From Acetobacteraceae bacterium (lineage in GTDB: Bacteria; Pseudomonadota; Alphaproteobacteria; Acetobacterales; Acetobacteraceae): a DNA stretch of 56,679 nt. Location: positions 7,458 to 64,136 of the forward strand of contig DNXO01000023.1 in the NCBI GenBank assembly GCA_003506895.1, written 5' to 3'. The notes below the pieces were generated by a model that was not told the origin of the DNA, searched no databases, and saw only the letters and a list, made by a program, of their open reading frames with translations. Shown in pieces: positions 40,314-49,783 of this stretch; the first letter of the stretch is position 1; the number at the start of each line of letters is the position of its first letter. The position numbers and the translations under genes were made by a program.

Positions 40314-41939
40314 ATGCCGGACACCTACGACTTCATCGTCACTGGCGCCGGGTCCGCCGGGTGCGCGATCGCCGGCCGCCTTGCCGAGTCCGGCCAATAT
40401 CGCGTCCTGCTTCTTGAGGCCGGCCCGCCGGACAAGAACCCCTGGATCCACATCCCGCTCGGTTATGCAAAGACCTATGTGGACCCGTCGTTGAACTGGA
40501 TGTTCGAAACCGAGCCGCAGCCGCAGATGCAAAACCGCCGCCTCTACCTCCCTCGCGGCAAGACACTGGGCGGATCGAGCTCCATCAACGGCATGGTGTA
40601 CATCCGTGGCCATCACGCCGACTACGACGAATGGCGACAGCGCGGCTGCACCGGCTGGGACTGGGACTCCGTCCTGCCGTATTTCAAGAAAGCCGAGAAC
40701 CAGGCGCGCGGCGAAAATGCCTATCACGGCACCGGCGGACCGCTTCACGTCAATGACCAGTCGGAAAAAGGCGAACTTTCCGAGGCCATGCTGGAAGCCT
40801 GCCAACAAGCCGGCATCCCGGCCAACCCCGACTTCAACGGCCCCAACCAAGAGGGTTGCGGCTACTATCAGACCACCACCAACAACAAACGCCGCTGGAG
40901 CGCCGCCAAGGCCTACCTGTCCAATCCGCCGCCGAACCTGACGATCCAGACCAACGCACACGCGACGAAGGTCGTCATCAAGAACGGCCGAGCGACGGGG
41001 GTTGAATATCAAAGCCCGGCCGGGCGGCAGGTCAGCGAAGCGCGCTATGAGGTCATTGTCTCCGGCGGCGCCTATGGCTCCCCGCAGCTTTTACAGCTCT
41101 CCGGCCTGGGCCCCGCGCAGCACCTGCAAGATATGGGCATCGACGTTGTCCGGGACATGCCGGCCGTCGGCTCCAACCTGCACGACCACTTCAATACCAC
41201 CGCGAGTTGGCGGTGCAGCAAGCCGATCACCCTCAACGAGCTGAACAACAGCAAGTTGCGTCAGGTCGCCGCGGGTATCCGCTATGCCCTGTTCCGCACC
41301 GGACCCATGGCCAGCAACGGTATCACCGCCGGAGTTTTCACCCGCTCCGACATGCGGCTGGAGCGCCCCGATATCCAGATCAACCTGTTCGAATGGAGCA
41401 CCAAGGAGCGCAGCCGCGATGGGGTGATCCCGCATCCGTTCCCGGGCTTCACCATGACCCCCGTCCACCTCCGCCCGGACGGCCGCGGCACCGTGCGACT
41501 TGGGAGCCCCGATCCGTTTGCCTGGCCCGCCGTGTTGTTCGACTATCTCAAGACGGATTACGACATCCAGGCAGCGCTAGCCGGCCTGCGCCTGGTGAGA
41601 AAGATCGCCGAGCAACCTGCCCTGAGGCCCTACGTCGTGTCGGAAATATTCCCCGGCGTGGACCTTCAGAACGACGATGACCTGCTGGACTATGTACGCC
41701 GTACCGGCGTCTCCAACCAACACCCCACCAGTTCCTGCGCCATGGGCAACGGGCCGAACACGGTGGTTGACCCGCGCCTGCGTGTTCACGGTGTCGCCGG
41801 GCTACGGGTTGCCGACGCCTCGATCATGCCGGTGGTCGTCGGCGGCAACACCAACGCGCCCACTATTATGATAGGCGAGAAAGCCGCCGCGATGATCCTG
41901 GAGGATGCGAAGGCCGGCACGCCCGGGATGGCCGCCTAA
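40314..41939 (+). CDS. GMC family FAD-dependent oxidoreductase (choline/alcohol dehydrogenase-like)
   Basis: The protein has 541 residues from ATG 40314 (GGGGGAAAA upstream). FAD motif GAGSAGCAIAGRLAES begins at residue 10, GMC signature 1 is GKTLGGSSSINGMVYIRG, and the C-terminal active-site His lies in SNQHPTSSCAMG, with GGNTNAPTIMIGEKAA near the end. It oxidises alcohols with FAD. It is a close paralogue of the protein at 46281-47894. The substrate is unknown, and regulation by the upstream dyad is possible. Confidence 0.94.
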   Translation: MPDTYDFIVTGAGSAGCAIAGRLAESGQYRVLLLEAGPPDKNPWIHIPLGYAKTYVDPSLNWMFETEPQPQMQNRRLYLPRGKTLGGSSSINGMVYIRGHHADYDEWRQRGCTGWDWDSVLPYFKKAENQARGENAYHGTGGPLHVNDQSEKGELSEAMLEACQQAGIPANPDFNGPNQEGCGYYQTTTNNKRRWSAAKAYLSNPPPNLTIQTNAHATKVVIKNGRATGVEYQSPAGRQVSEARYEVIVSGGAYGSPQLLQLSGLGPAQHLQDMGIDVVRDMPAVGSNLHDHFNTTASWRCSKPITLNELNNSKLRQVAAGIRYALFRTGPMASNGITAGVFTRSDMRLERPDIQINLFEWSTKERSRDGVIPHPFPGFTMTPVHLRPDGRGTVRLGSPDPFAWPAVLFDYLKTDYDIQAALAGLRLVRKIAEQPALRPYVVSEIFPGVDLQNDDDLLDYVRRTGVSNQHPTSSCAMGNGPNTVVDPRLRVHGVAGLRVADASIMPVVVGGNTNAPTIMIGEKAAAMILEDAKAGTPGMAA

Positions 41940-42102
41940 CACGCCCGGCCATCCCGGCCTTGATACATGCCCCATCATCTCGCCCCCGGGGCTCCGGCCC
42001 CAGATCGGGTCGGAGCGTTATCGGCTGGGGTCGTTCCTTGACGGCACAGGTTCATCAAGGCCAGGAACCGTCGGCGGATCCGACAGGAAGGCGTTAAACA
42101 AA

Positions 42103-42762
42103 CTACGGCGAACGCAGCGGACGCATCGCGTCTTGCGCGGTACGTCCCGCCATTTCCAGCAGCCGGTTCGTCGACTCGAACGCATGGTTGAGCGCGTCCA
42201 GATACAGGTCACGCTGCACCTCGGCCACTTCGACCATGGTCTTGCAGCGCAAGAGGTCCTGTGGCTTGTGCGCCGTAGCCTCCATGCTGTGGTCCACCAT
42301 TTCGAACCAGGCATGCTGCATACTCGTCAGCCCGCGCCCCAGCGTCATGGCACTGGTCATCAATGCCTGCATGCGCCCGGCGGACTGTTCGGCGGCGTCA
42401 CGGTAGATGTCCATCGCATGCGCGGCGGAGGACATCATATGATGGCTACGGCCAAAGTTGATATCTGCGACCTTGCCGCCAACATCGGCCGCGGTGCGGA
42501 CGCCCATCAACATGGCGTCGCGGCTCTGTTCAGCCATCTTCGACGACATATTCGTGGCGGCCTGAACCGTCCCGGCCACCGTCTCTGTCATGCCCTGACC
42601 GGCGTCCTTTGCCCGGTCGGCGGTGTGCTGGGCGAACTTGCTGGTTTCGTCGATCGAATCCCTCGTCACCCTGGCAGCCGATTCGGCTGAACCCTGGCTG
42701 GACTTCGGGGCCTGGTCGGCCATCTTCCTTGCGTTCTCGCTGTTCTTTATCGTTTCTGACAT
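42103..42762 (-). CDS. Phasin family protein
   Basis: The protein has 219 residues. It is highly helical, with a polar N-terminus (to about 60) rich in Ser, Ala, Gln and Lys and a phasin domain around 95-210 (MMSSAAHAMDIYRDAAEQS, then QRDLYLDALNHAFESTNRLLEM). Phasins coat polyhydroxyalkanoate granules. It follows glgX but is isolated from it by an intrinsic terminator at 42809-42836, so it has its own promoter in the AT-rich stretch just before the ATG. It is consistent with carbon storage next to glycogen metabolism. Confidence 0.85.
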   Translation of the reverse strand: MSETIKNSENARKMADQAPKSSQGSAESAARVTRDSIDETSKFAQHTADRAKDAGQGMTETVAGTVQAATNMSSKMAEQSRDAMLMGVRTAADVGGKVADINFGRSHHMMSSAAHAMDIYRDAAEQSAGRMQALMTSAMTLGRGLTSMQHAWFEMVDHSMEATAHKPQDLLRCKTMVEVAEVQRDLYLDALNHAFESTNRLLEMAGRTAQDAMRPLRSP

Positions 42763-42808
42763 GGTATGTGTCCTTATATCGATAATTCGGGGTCGCGCGT
42801 ATGCGCTG

Positions 42809-42836
42809 AAAAAAGCCTCGTCCCTTCGGGCCGAGG
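42809..42836 (-). terminator. Intrinsic terminator of glgX
   Basis: On the minus strand the stem CCTCGGCCC/GGGACGAGG (one mismatch, GAA loop) is followed by six T's. It lies 62 bases after the glgX stop and upstream of the phasin gene. Confidence 0.8.
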
Positions 42837-42897
42837 ATCGCCGCGGCTCCAGCGGCGCCGCATCGCATGATAGCCCGTCGGACCCTGATCCGGTTAT

Positions 42898-45162
42898 TCA
42901 CGGAGGCGTTACATCACTCGCTTCAGCCATCGCTCTTTCCGTTTCGGGACCGGATTCAGGAGCCGCCATGGGAATTGGACGCTCTGCCATCTGGCGGAAT
43001 CCCTCAATCGCACGGCGCAACGCGACGGATCGTTTACTTTCCGGTTCCAGCACGAACAGCACCAGCGACCGCCCGGTTATTTCGTAGGTTTCACCTGTTT
43101 GAAATGTTTCCCTGGTGACGTCGTCGGGGATATTGGTGTCCAGCAGGCAACGCCAAATCTGTCCCCCCACGATTTCGGGCAGCGCGAAGTTGACCACCTC
43201 ATGATGGGCGTTCAGCACCAGCAACGCGGTGGCATCCATCGCCGGCCGCTTGATCCCGCTGGCCTGCGCCCGCCCATCCAGCAGCATGCCGAAACACCGG
43301 GCATTGGCGTCGGCCCAATGCGCTTCCTCGATATCGGTGCCCGCCGGCGATAGCCAGCGAACATCGCGCACGTCCAGATCGGCGTTATATTCCCCGGTCA
43401 GGAAGCGGGTGCGCCGCAGGATCGGGAAAGACTGCCGCAGCACGATCACTTTCCGAACGAACTCGGCCAGTTCGACTTCTTTCTCGCCGAAATTCCAGTT
43501 GACCCAACTGATCTCATCGTCCTGGCAATAGGCGTTGTTGTTGCCAACTTGCGTGCGTCCGAACTCATCGCCCGCCAGCACCATCGGCGTGCCCTGCGAC
43601 AACAGCAGGGTCGCCAGCATATTCCGCCTCTGCCGCTCCCTCAGCGCGGAGATTTCGGGATCGTCAGTCGGCCCCTCGGCACCGCAGTTCCAGGAATTGT
43701 TGTCGGAACTGCCGTCACGCCCGTCTTCGCCGTTCGCCTCGTTATGTTTGTCATTGTACGAAACGAGATCGTTCAGCGTGAATCCGTCATGGGCGGTAAT
43801 GAAATTCACGCTGGCCCACGCCTTACGCCCACGCTGGGCGAAGGACTCGGCCGAAGCGGACATACGGGTCGCCATTTCGGCCTGCTTGCCTGGGTCCCCC
43901 TTCCAATAGGCTCTGACGGTATCGCGGAACTTGTCGTTCCATTCCGCCCAACCGGGTGGAAACCTGCCAACCTGGTAACCGCCAGGCCCGATGTCCCATG
44001 GCTCCGCGATCAGTTTGATGTTGGACAGAACTGGATCCTGCAGGCAACTCTGCAGGAACCCATGCGCTTCGTTGAAGCCATCGGATTCACGCGCCAGAAT
44101 CGTGCCGAGGTCGAACCGGAACCCGTCGATATGCATCTCCGACGCCCAGTAGCGCAGGCTGTCGGTCACCATCTGGACACACCGGGCATGGCTCATGTTC
44201 AGGGTGTTACCGGTGCCGGTATCGTTGATGTAGTAACGTTGATTGTCCGGCATCAGCCGGTAATAGGAATGGTTGTCGATCCCGCGGAATGACAGGGTCG
44301 GTCCGTTCTCGTTACCCTCCGCGGTGTGGTTGTAAACCACGTCCAGGATCACCTCCAGGCCGGCGTCGTGCAGCCGGGCGACCATCTCCTTGAATTCCGC
44401 GAACACGAAGTCTGGCACGGCGGAATATCGGGGATCGGGCGCAAAGAAACCGATCGTGTTATAGCCCCAGTAGTTGGTCAGTCCCTTGTCCAGCAGGTGG
44501 CTGTCGTTGACGAAGGCGTGGATCGGCAGCAACTCGACAGAGGTGACTCCCAGGGTCTTGATGTAATCGACAACCTCCTTGCGTCCCAGGCCCGCGAAGG
44601 TGCCCCGCAGATGCTCCGGCACCGCCGGATGCAGCTTGGTGTAACCCCGCACATGGGTTTCGTAAATGATCGTCCGGTCCCACGGCACCGACGGCGCCCG
44701 CTCTCGCCCCCAGGTAAACGCAGGATCGATCACCCGGGACTTTGGCATGAACCGCGCGCTGTCGCGCTCATCGAACGTGGTGTCTTCCTGCCCCATTATG
44801 TAGCCAAATACCGCCGGATCCCACTGTAGGGCCCCGACATGCGCCTTGGCATATGGGTCGAGGCACAACTTGTTGGGATTGAAGCGGTGACCGGCATCCG
44901 GTTCGTACGGCCCATGGACACGATACCCGTATGTTGTCCCGGGCCGCGTATCCGGCACATAGCCATGCCAAACCTCGTTCGTGTATTCCGGCAGTTCAAT
45001 CCGCTCCAGTTCCCGCCCGCCTGCGTCGTCGAACAGGCAAAGTTCAACCTTCGTCGCGTTGGCGGAGAACAACGCGAAATTGACGCCCAGTCCGTCCCAG
45101 GTTGCGCCGAGTTGATGATAGGAACCTTCACTGACACGGGATTTGATAAGGGCGGGGGGCAT
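42898..45162 (-). CDS. glgX: Glycogen debranching enzyme GlgX
   Basis: The protein has 754 residues from ATG 45162 with GAGAGG 6 bases upstream. A CBM48/isoamylase N-domain (about 10-130) precedes the GH13 barrel: VVYNHTAEGNE, the nucleophile Asp in GFRFDLG, the acid in IAEPWDIGPGGYQVG, and the third Asp in FITAHDGFTLNDL. It hydrolyses alpha-1,6 branches in glycogen. The C-terminus carries about 50 extra polar residues rich in Pro, Glu and Ala. No other glg genes are in the window. Confidence 0.96.
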   Translation of the reverse strand: MPPALIKSRVSEGSYHQLGATWDGLGVNFALFSANATKVELCLFDDAGGRELERIELPEYTNEVWHGYVPDTRPGTTYGYRVHGPYEPDAGHRFNPNKLCLDPYAKAHVGALQWDPAVFGYIMGQEDTTFDERDSARFMPKSRVIDPAFTWGRERAPSVPWDRTIIYETHVRGYTKLHPAVPEHLRGTFAGLGRKEVVDYIKTLGVTSVELLPIHAFVNDSHLLDKGLTNYWGYNTIGFFAPDPRYSAVPDFVFAEFKEMVARLHDAGLEVILDVVYNHTAEGNENGPTLSFRGIDNHSYYRLMPDNQRYYINDTGTGNTLNMSHARCVQMVTDSLRYWASEMHIDGFRFDLGTILARESDGFNEAHGFLQSCLQDPVLSNIKLIAEPWDIGPGGYQVGRFPPGWAEWNDKFRDTVRAYWKGDPGKQAEMATRMSASAESFAQRGRKAWASVNFITAHDGFTLNDLVSYNDKHNEANGEDGRDGSSDNNSWNCGAEGPTDDPEISALRERQRRNMLATLLLSQGTPMVLAGDEFGRTQVGNNNAYCQDDEISWVNWNFGEKEVELAEFVRKVIVLRQSFPILRRTRFLTGEYNADLDVRDVRWLSPAGTDIEEAHWADANARCFGMLLDGRAQASGIKRPAMDATALLVLNAHHEVVNFALPEIVGGQIWRCLLDTNIPDDVTRETFQTGETYEITGRSLVLFVLEPESKRSVALRRAIEGFRQMAERPIPMAAPESGPETERAMAEASDVTPP

Positions 45163-45190
45163 CGAGACCTCTCTTCTGCGGACGGAGAAC

Positions 45191-45219
45191 AAAAAAAGGG
45201 GGCTCGATGCCCCCTTTTT
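45191..45219. terminator. Bidirectional-looking intrinsic terminator after CsbD-like gene
   Basis: AAAAAGGGGGC (45193-45203) and GCCCCCTTTTT (45209-45219) pair around TCGAT. On the minus strand the GC stem is followed by seven T's, so it ends the CsbD-like transcript before the glgX leader. Confidence 0.85.
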
Positions 45220-45233
45220 CAGCTACTGGCCAT

Positions 45234-45464
45234 TTAAGCCGTAAGTCGTCCAAGCACGTAGCCAATCGCCAGGGCGACGAGCGTGGCGACAACGGGCTGC
45301 GCCTTCACCACATCGCTGAACTGCGCGGCTGCCTGCTGTGCCTGGCCGGACGCCTGATTATACAGGCCCTGGGCCTGGGTTTTGGCGTCGCCGGTGACGT
45401 TGCCGACGGCCTCTTGCACGCGACCGCCAAACTCACGAGCCGTGCCCTCAATACCATCGTCCAT
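45234..45464 (-). CDS. CsbD-like/DUF883-like small stress protein with C-terminal membrane anchor
   Basis: The protein has 76 residues with AGGAGG before the ATG. The N-terminal half (GTAREFGGRVQEAVGNVTGD) resembles CsbD. The middle is Gln/Ala-rich and helical (NQASGQAQQAAAQF), and the end is one membrane helix (VVATLVALAIGYVLGRL) as in DUF883/ElaB-type ribosome or membrane stress proteins. It is single-gene, ended by a strong terminator. A general stress role is likely from family resemblance. Confidence 0.8.
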   Translation of the reverse strand: MDDGIEGTAREFGGRVQEAVGNVTGDAKTQAQGLYNQASGQAQQAAAQFSDVVKAQPVVATLVALAIGYVLGRLTA

Positions 45465-45571
45465 ATCAAGCCTCCTAACTTACCGGGGAAGTGAGGTAAC
45501 GCTCGGCGGGGCCGTTGGTTCCACCGCAACAAGCGGGATGCGGGGCGGGGGAAAGCCCGCTACGATAAACC

Positions 45572-46264
45572 ATGCAAAAAATTGATCTCGACACCAGCGC
45601 CTTGGCCCGGGAAATCACGGCGGAAGGCTATGCAACCCGCCACCTGCTCTCGCCCACGGCATGCGAGGAAATGATCGGGCTCTATGACGACGACGCGCGC
45701 TTCCGCAAACGGATTGTGATGGAGCACCGTGCCTACGGCCAGGGTGAATACAAATATTTCGCCTATCCGTTGCCCGATCCGGTCGCCGCGTTGCGCGCCG
45801 CGCTGTACCCCGCCCTGGCGGAGGTGGCAAACGGATGGCGCCGTACCCTGGGAGAAGACGGGGTTTTCCCCGCCACCTTGGATGCCTATCTGGCGCACTG
45901 CCATGCTGCCGGCCAAACCCGGCCGACGCCCTTGTTGCTGCGCTATGGTCCGGGCGGCTTCAACTGCCTGCATCAGGATCTCTATGGCGAGTTGGTGTTT
46001 CCCCTCCAGGCCGCGATCCTGCTCAACGAGCCAAACGCAGACTTCACCGGCGGCGAGTTCATTATGGTAGAGCAGCGCCCGCGCGCCCAGTCGCGCGGGA
46101 TGGTCGTGCCGCTGCGCCGGGGCGAGGCGGTCATTTTTCCGGTACACCACCGGCCTGCCATCGGCACGCGCGGACCGTATCGGCTGACCATGCGCCACGG
46201 GGTCAGCCGCGTTCGTTCCGGCCGGCGCCACACGTTGGGCATCATCTTTCACGACGCGGCATAG
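45572..46264 (+). CDS. 2OG-Fe(II) oxygenase, PF09859-like
   Basis: The protein has 230 residues. Metal ligands are H134-x-D136 in CLHQDLYGE and a distal His at 192/193 in VHHRP, followed by Arg residues in RGPYRLTMRHGVS for 2-oxoglutarate. The overall pattern matches a small family annotated as oxygenases acting on damaged DNA, though direct evidence is limited. It is divergent from the CsbD-like gene, which could point to stress regulation, and convergent with the second GMC gene. Confidence 0.85.
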   Translation: MQKIDLDTSALAREITAEGYATRHLLSPTACEEMIGLYDDDARFRKRIVMEHRAYGQGEYKYFAYPLPDPVAALRAALYPALAEVANGWRRTLGEDGVFPATLDAYLAHCHAAGQTRPTPLLLRYGPGGFNCLHQDLYGELVFPLQAAILLNEPNADFTGGEFIMVEQRPRAQSRGMVVPLRRGEAVIFPVHHRPAIGTRGPYRLTMRHGVSRVRSGRRHTLGIIFHDAA

Positions 46265-46280
46265 CGCCGTTGTTCGCCCC

Positions 46281-47894
46281 TCAGGCGGCCTGCGCGTCCT
46301 GCTGAATCATGTCGGACGCCTTCTCCGCGATCATGATGGTCGGTGCATTGGTATTCCCTGCCACGATCACCGGCATAATGGACGCATCGACAACCCGCAG
46401 CCCGGCCATCCCGTGGACTCGCAGCCGGGAGTCCACCACCGCCATTGGGCCGCTGCCCATGCCGCAGGTTCCCACCGGATGCAGGTTCGATACGCCCCGC
46501 CGGCGCACATCCTCGGCGATTTCCTCATCCGTTCGCGTGGCAACGCCAGGGGCGGTCTCTTCCACCATCAGCTTCTGCAAGGCGTGCTGCCGAGCGATGG
46601 AGCGGGCGATGCGAACGCCGGCGATCATGACGCGCATGTCGTTTTCCGAACGCAAGAAGTTGAACTTGATCTCTGGCGGCGCGAACGGATCGTTGGCCTT
46701 CAGCCGCACCGTTCCCCGCCCCTCCGGCGCCAGATGCACCGGGCTGATCGAGATTCCCGGGAACGGATGAGAAATGATCCCGTCCGCCGTTCGGTCGATC
46801 GTGCTCCAGGCCGAGATGTTGAACTGCAAATCAGGCCGTTCCAGCCGCTTGTCGCTACGCACCAGCGCGCCGACATACATCCCATTGCCCGACATCGGCC
46901 CGGAACGCAGGAACACGTATTGTGCCCCCGCCAGCAGGCGGTGCGGCAGGCTGTATTGCAGCGCGTTCAACGACAGGTTCCGGGAAATCCGGTAGGTGCA
47001 GTAGGTGTTGAAATGGTCCTGCAGGTTGGACCCGACGCCCGGCATGTCATGCACGACGTCCACGCCCATCTCGGTCAGGTGCTGCCCGGGCCCAACGCCC
47101 GACAGTTGCAGCAACTGGGGTGAGCCGTAGGCGCCGCCCGAGACGATCACTTCCCGCCCGGCCAGCGCCGTTTCCAGTCCGCGTGGGGTGCGGAATTCGA
47201 CCCCGATCGCCTTCTTGCCGTCGAGCAGCACGCGGGTGGCGTGCGCGTTCGTCGTGATGGTCAGATTGGGCCGGGTCTTGGCGATCTTCAGATAGGCCGC
47301 CGCCGTGCTCCAGCGTCGCTTGTCCTTGGTGGTGGTCTGGTAATAGCCGCACCCCTCTTGCTTCGCGCCGTTAAAGTCGGGGTTAAAGGGGATGCCGGCC
47401 TGTTGGCAGGCCTCCAGCAACGCCTTGGCGATTTCCCATTCATACGGCTGGTTGGACACCCGCAGCGGTCCGCCGGACCCGTGATAATCATCGGCGCCGC
47501 GTTCGTTGTCCTCGGCCTTGCGGAAGTAGGGCAGCACGGAATCGTAGTCCCAGCCTTCGTTCCCCAACTGCCGCCACTGATCATAGTCCGCCGCGTTGCC
47601 GCGCATATAGATCATGCCGTTGATTGAGCTGGTCCCGCCGAGGACTTTCCCGCGCGGCTGATACATCGTCCGCCCGTTCAGTTCCTTTTCCGGTTCGGAC
47701 TCGAATTTCCAGTTCAGCTTGGGATCGACGAAGGTTTTGGCATAACCCATGGGCGTATGGATCCAGAAGCTGGTGTCCTTGCCGCCGGCTTCCAGCAGCA
47801 GGACCTTGTAGCGTCCGGATTCCGTCAGCCTGGCGGCCAGCACGCACCCCGCCGATCCCGCCCCGGTGATGATATAGTCGTAGCTTCCCGGCAT
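46281..47894 (-). CDS. GMC family FAD-dependent oxidoreductase (second copy)
   Basis: The protein has 537 residues with GGGGAG before ATG 47894. FAD motif GAGSAGCVLAARLTES is at residue 10, GMC signature 1 is GKVLGGTSSINGMIYMRG, and the active-site His is in SNLHPVGTCGMG. Many blocks are shared with the protein at 40314-41939, so the two arose by duplication, but they lie on opposite strands 4.3 kb apart. Alcohol or choline-like substrates are typical. Confidence 0.94.
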   Translation of the reverse strand: MPGSYDYIITGAGSAGCVLAARLTESGRYKVLLLEAGGKDTSFWIHTPMGYAKTFVDPKLNWKFESEPEKELNGRTMYQPRGKVLGGTSSINGMIYMRGNAADYDQWRQLGNEGWDYDSVLPYFRKAEDNERGADDYHGSGGPLRVSNQPYEWEIAKALLEACQQAGIPFNPDFNGAKQEGCGYYQTTTKDKRRWSTAAAYLKIAKTRPNLTITTNAHATRVLLDGKKAIGVEFRTPRGLETALAGREVIVSGGAYGSPQLLQLSGVGPGQHLTEMGVDVVHDMPGVGSNLQDHFNTYCTYRISRNLSLNALQYSLPHRLLAGAQYVFLRSGPMSGNGMYVGALVRSDKRLERPDLQFNISAWSTIDRTADGIISHPFPGISISPVHLAPEGRGTVRLKANDPFAPPEIKFNFLRSENDMRVMIAGVRIARSIARQHALQKLMVEETAPGVATRTDEEIAEDVRRRGVSNLHPVGTCGMGSGPMAVVDSRLRVHGMAGLRVVDASIMPVIVAGNTNAPTIMIAEKASDMIQQDAQAA

Positions 47895-47962
47895 GTTTCG
47901 CTCCCCGCTCCGTTGCGAAGCAGGATCGCGCGCGGCGCGGACGTTGGCAATCCAGGCGGCGG

Positions 47963-48565
47963 TCAGTGACGGCCGCCGAACCGCCAGTCCAAAATCTCGA
48001 TATCCGCGTAGAGGCCAGCCCGCACATACGGCTCGTCGGCCAGCATGGCCTCAACCGCCGCCCGTGACGGCAGTTCGATCAGCATCGCGCTGCCAACCCA
48101 CTCGGACTCGTCATCCGACAGCAACGGCCCGCGCGCGATAAAATGCTCCTGGTAGCCGTTTTCGACGAAATACCGCCGATGCGCCTCCAACAGCCCGTCG
48201 CGCGTGTTGCTGACCCCCGGCTTGCCGTGGCCAATCACCAAAAATCGCTGGTTGTTCTCCGGATCTCCCCGGAACTGCCACATCGTCCGCCCCAGGGCGT
48301 TTCGCCAGCGCCGCACCATCACGTCGCGGAAGACCCCGGCTTTGTAATACGGCTCCTCGAACGCAAACCGCCGAACCGCGGCATCATCCGGAAGATCGAG
48401 GATATGCATGCTGCCCGTCGGAGCCGACCGGTCGGGGGTCAACGTCGGTCCGCGCGCAATCATGCGGTCGGCGTAACCATCCATGAACGACCAATGAGCT
48501 TCCAGAACCGCCTTGCGAACAGCGCCGGTATCCGGGTTGTCCCGGCAGTAGAAGAAATATTCCAT
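47963..48565 (-). CDS. Double YciI-like domain protein
   Basis: The protein has 200 residues made of two YciI units. The first (about 1-95) has EAHWSFMDGYADRMIARGPTL and FAFEEPYYKAGVF, and the second (about 105-197) has EAHRRYFVENGYQEHFIARGPLL and MLADEPYVRAGLY. Each unit keeps the His and the ARGP strand of the ferredoxin-like fold. Single-unit YciI proteins form dimers, so this fusion may mimic a dimer. The function of YciI is generally unclear (dehalogenase- or muconolactone-isomerase-like). It is just downstream of a GNAT gene (6-base gap). Confidence 0.85.
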   Translation of the reverse strand: MEYFFYCRDNPDTGAVRKAVLEAHWSFMDGYADRMIARGPTLTPDRSAPTGSMHILDLPDDAAVRRFAFEEPYYKAGVFRDVMVRRWRNALGRTMWQFRGDPENNQRFLVIGHGKPGVSNTRDGLLEAHRRYFVENGYQEHFIARGPLLSDDESEWVGSAMLIELPSRAAVEAMLADEPYVRAGLYADIEILDWRFGGRH

Positions 48566-48571
48566 GAATTC

Positions 48572-49012
48572 CTAATCCAGCTTTTTCAACATCTGCACGA
48601 TCCCGCCCATGCAGACCTCGTCCCAATCCTCCTCGTCGTATCCGACGGACTGGTAAAACCCCGCGGCCTCCGGTGTCGCGTACACGACGGCCTTCGTGCA
48701 GCCCAGTCCGCGCACGAACTGTTCGGCATGTTCCAGCATCACGCGCCCATGCCCGCCGCCCTGGAATGCCGGGTCGATCGCCACCAGGCGCAACGCCGCG
48801 GCCTGATTTTTCAGGTCGTCCACCTGGATCGCGCCGATCGGCTTCTCCTGCAGGAACAGCACCAGCGGATGACAATCCGAGGAAACAGGCTCATCCGGCT
48901 TGGGCAAGTGAAACACCCGCCGGCGTATCCCGTGATACGCCTGCCAATCATGATCGCATTGCGGCGAATCCAGGCGGTAACACCCTTCGCCTTTTGGCCG
49001 ATCGGCTGGCAT
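48572..49012 (-). CDS. GNAT family N-acetyltransferase
   Basis: The protein has 146 residues. Motif A is LVAIDPAFQGGGHGRVMLEHAEQF (positions about 74-97, QGGGHG loop), followed by VYATPEAAGFYQSVGYDEED typical of ElaA/small-molecule acetyltransferases. It forms a two-gene unit with the double YciI protein and is divergent from parA. The acceptor is unknown. Confidence 0.9.
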   Translation of the reverse strand: MPADRPKGEGCYRLDSPQCDHDWQAYHGIRRRVFHLPKPDEPVSSDCHPLVLFLQEKPIGAIQVDDLKNQAAALRLVAIDPAFQGGGHGRVMLEHAEQFVRGLGCTKAVVYATPEAAGFYQSVGYDEEDWDEVCMGGIVQMLKKLD

Positions 49013-49162
49013 TCTGCCTGTCCCGTTCCTTCCTCGCCAACACGATAGGGCGCCGTCTCGCGAAAAGCGAGCGCGCCTTGAAGCCGCGAAAGTCAGCAGG
49101 GTCCTGGCGCCGAATCACCGCATCTGGAACAGTATTGCATTCACCGGCAGGAGTTTGGGCGC

Positions 49163-49783
49163 ATGGCGATCGTCATTACCGTCGCGCAGCAGAAGGGCGG
49201 CACCGGCAAAACCACACTGGCAGCCAATCTGGCCGCCGCCCTGGCGCCTGTGCGAAAGATCGCACTGCTGGACATTGACCCTCAGCACAGCCTGACCCGC
49301 TGGCACGATCTGCGCCCCAAGACCGCGGCGAAGCTCAGTTTTTCCGATGTCTCCGGCTGGCGCGTGACCGGCGAGCTGGACCGGCTGAAAGCCGCCCACG
49401 ACGTCGTGATCATCGACAGCCCGCCACAGATCGATACCGATGCGCGCCTGGCGATCCGGGGTGCCAATCTGGTGCTGATCCCGGTGCAACCAAGCCCGCC
49501 GGACGTCTGGGCCGCCGAGGGGACACTGAAACTGGCCGCCAACGAGAAGCGCAAAGCCGCGATCGTGCTCAACCGCGTCCCCTCCTCGGGGAAATTGCGC
49601 GAAACCATGGCCGCCCAGATGCAGCAGGACGGCAAACCCCTGCTGACTGCCACGATCGGCAACCGAACGGGCTTCGCCGCCGCCTTCGCGGAGGGCCTCG
49701 GTGTGACGGAAGCTGCCCCTCGATCAATCGCCGCGAATGAGTTACGTGCCCTGCTGAGCGAGTTACTGGAGATGATCGGATGA
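49163..49783 (+). CDS. ParA/MinD-family ATPase
   Basis: The protein has 206 residues. It has deviant Walker A KGGTGKTT (about 11-18), DIDPQHS in Walker A', and Walker B VIIDSPP. It lacks the N-terminal DNA-binding part of plasmid ParA and no parB is nearby, so it is an orphan positioning ATPase rather than a partition system. The next gene overlaps its stop (ATGA) and encodes a membrane protein, which suggests a shared role. Confidence 0.9.
   Translation: MAIVITVAQQKGGTGKTTLAANLAAALAPVRKIALLDIDPQHSLTRWHDLRPKTAAKLSFSDVSGWRVTGELDRLKAAHDVVIIDSPPQIDTDARLAIRGANLVLIPVQPSPPDVWAAEGTLKLAANEKRKAAIVLNRVPSSGKLRETMAAQMQQDGKPLLTATIGNRTGFAAAFAEGLGVTEAAPRSIAANELRALLSELLEMIG

Noticed and set aside
49163..49783. 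Plasmid or integrative-element partition locus
   Set aside because: The ParA-like protein has no ParB, origin, integrase or att-like repeats nearby, so a mobile element is not supported.
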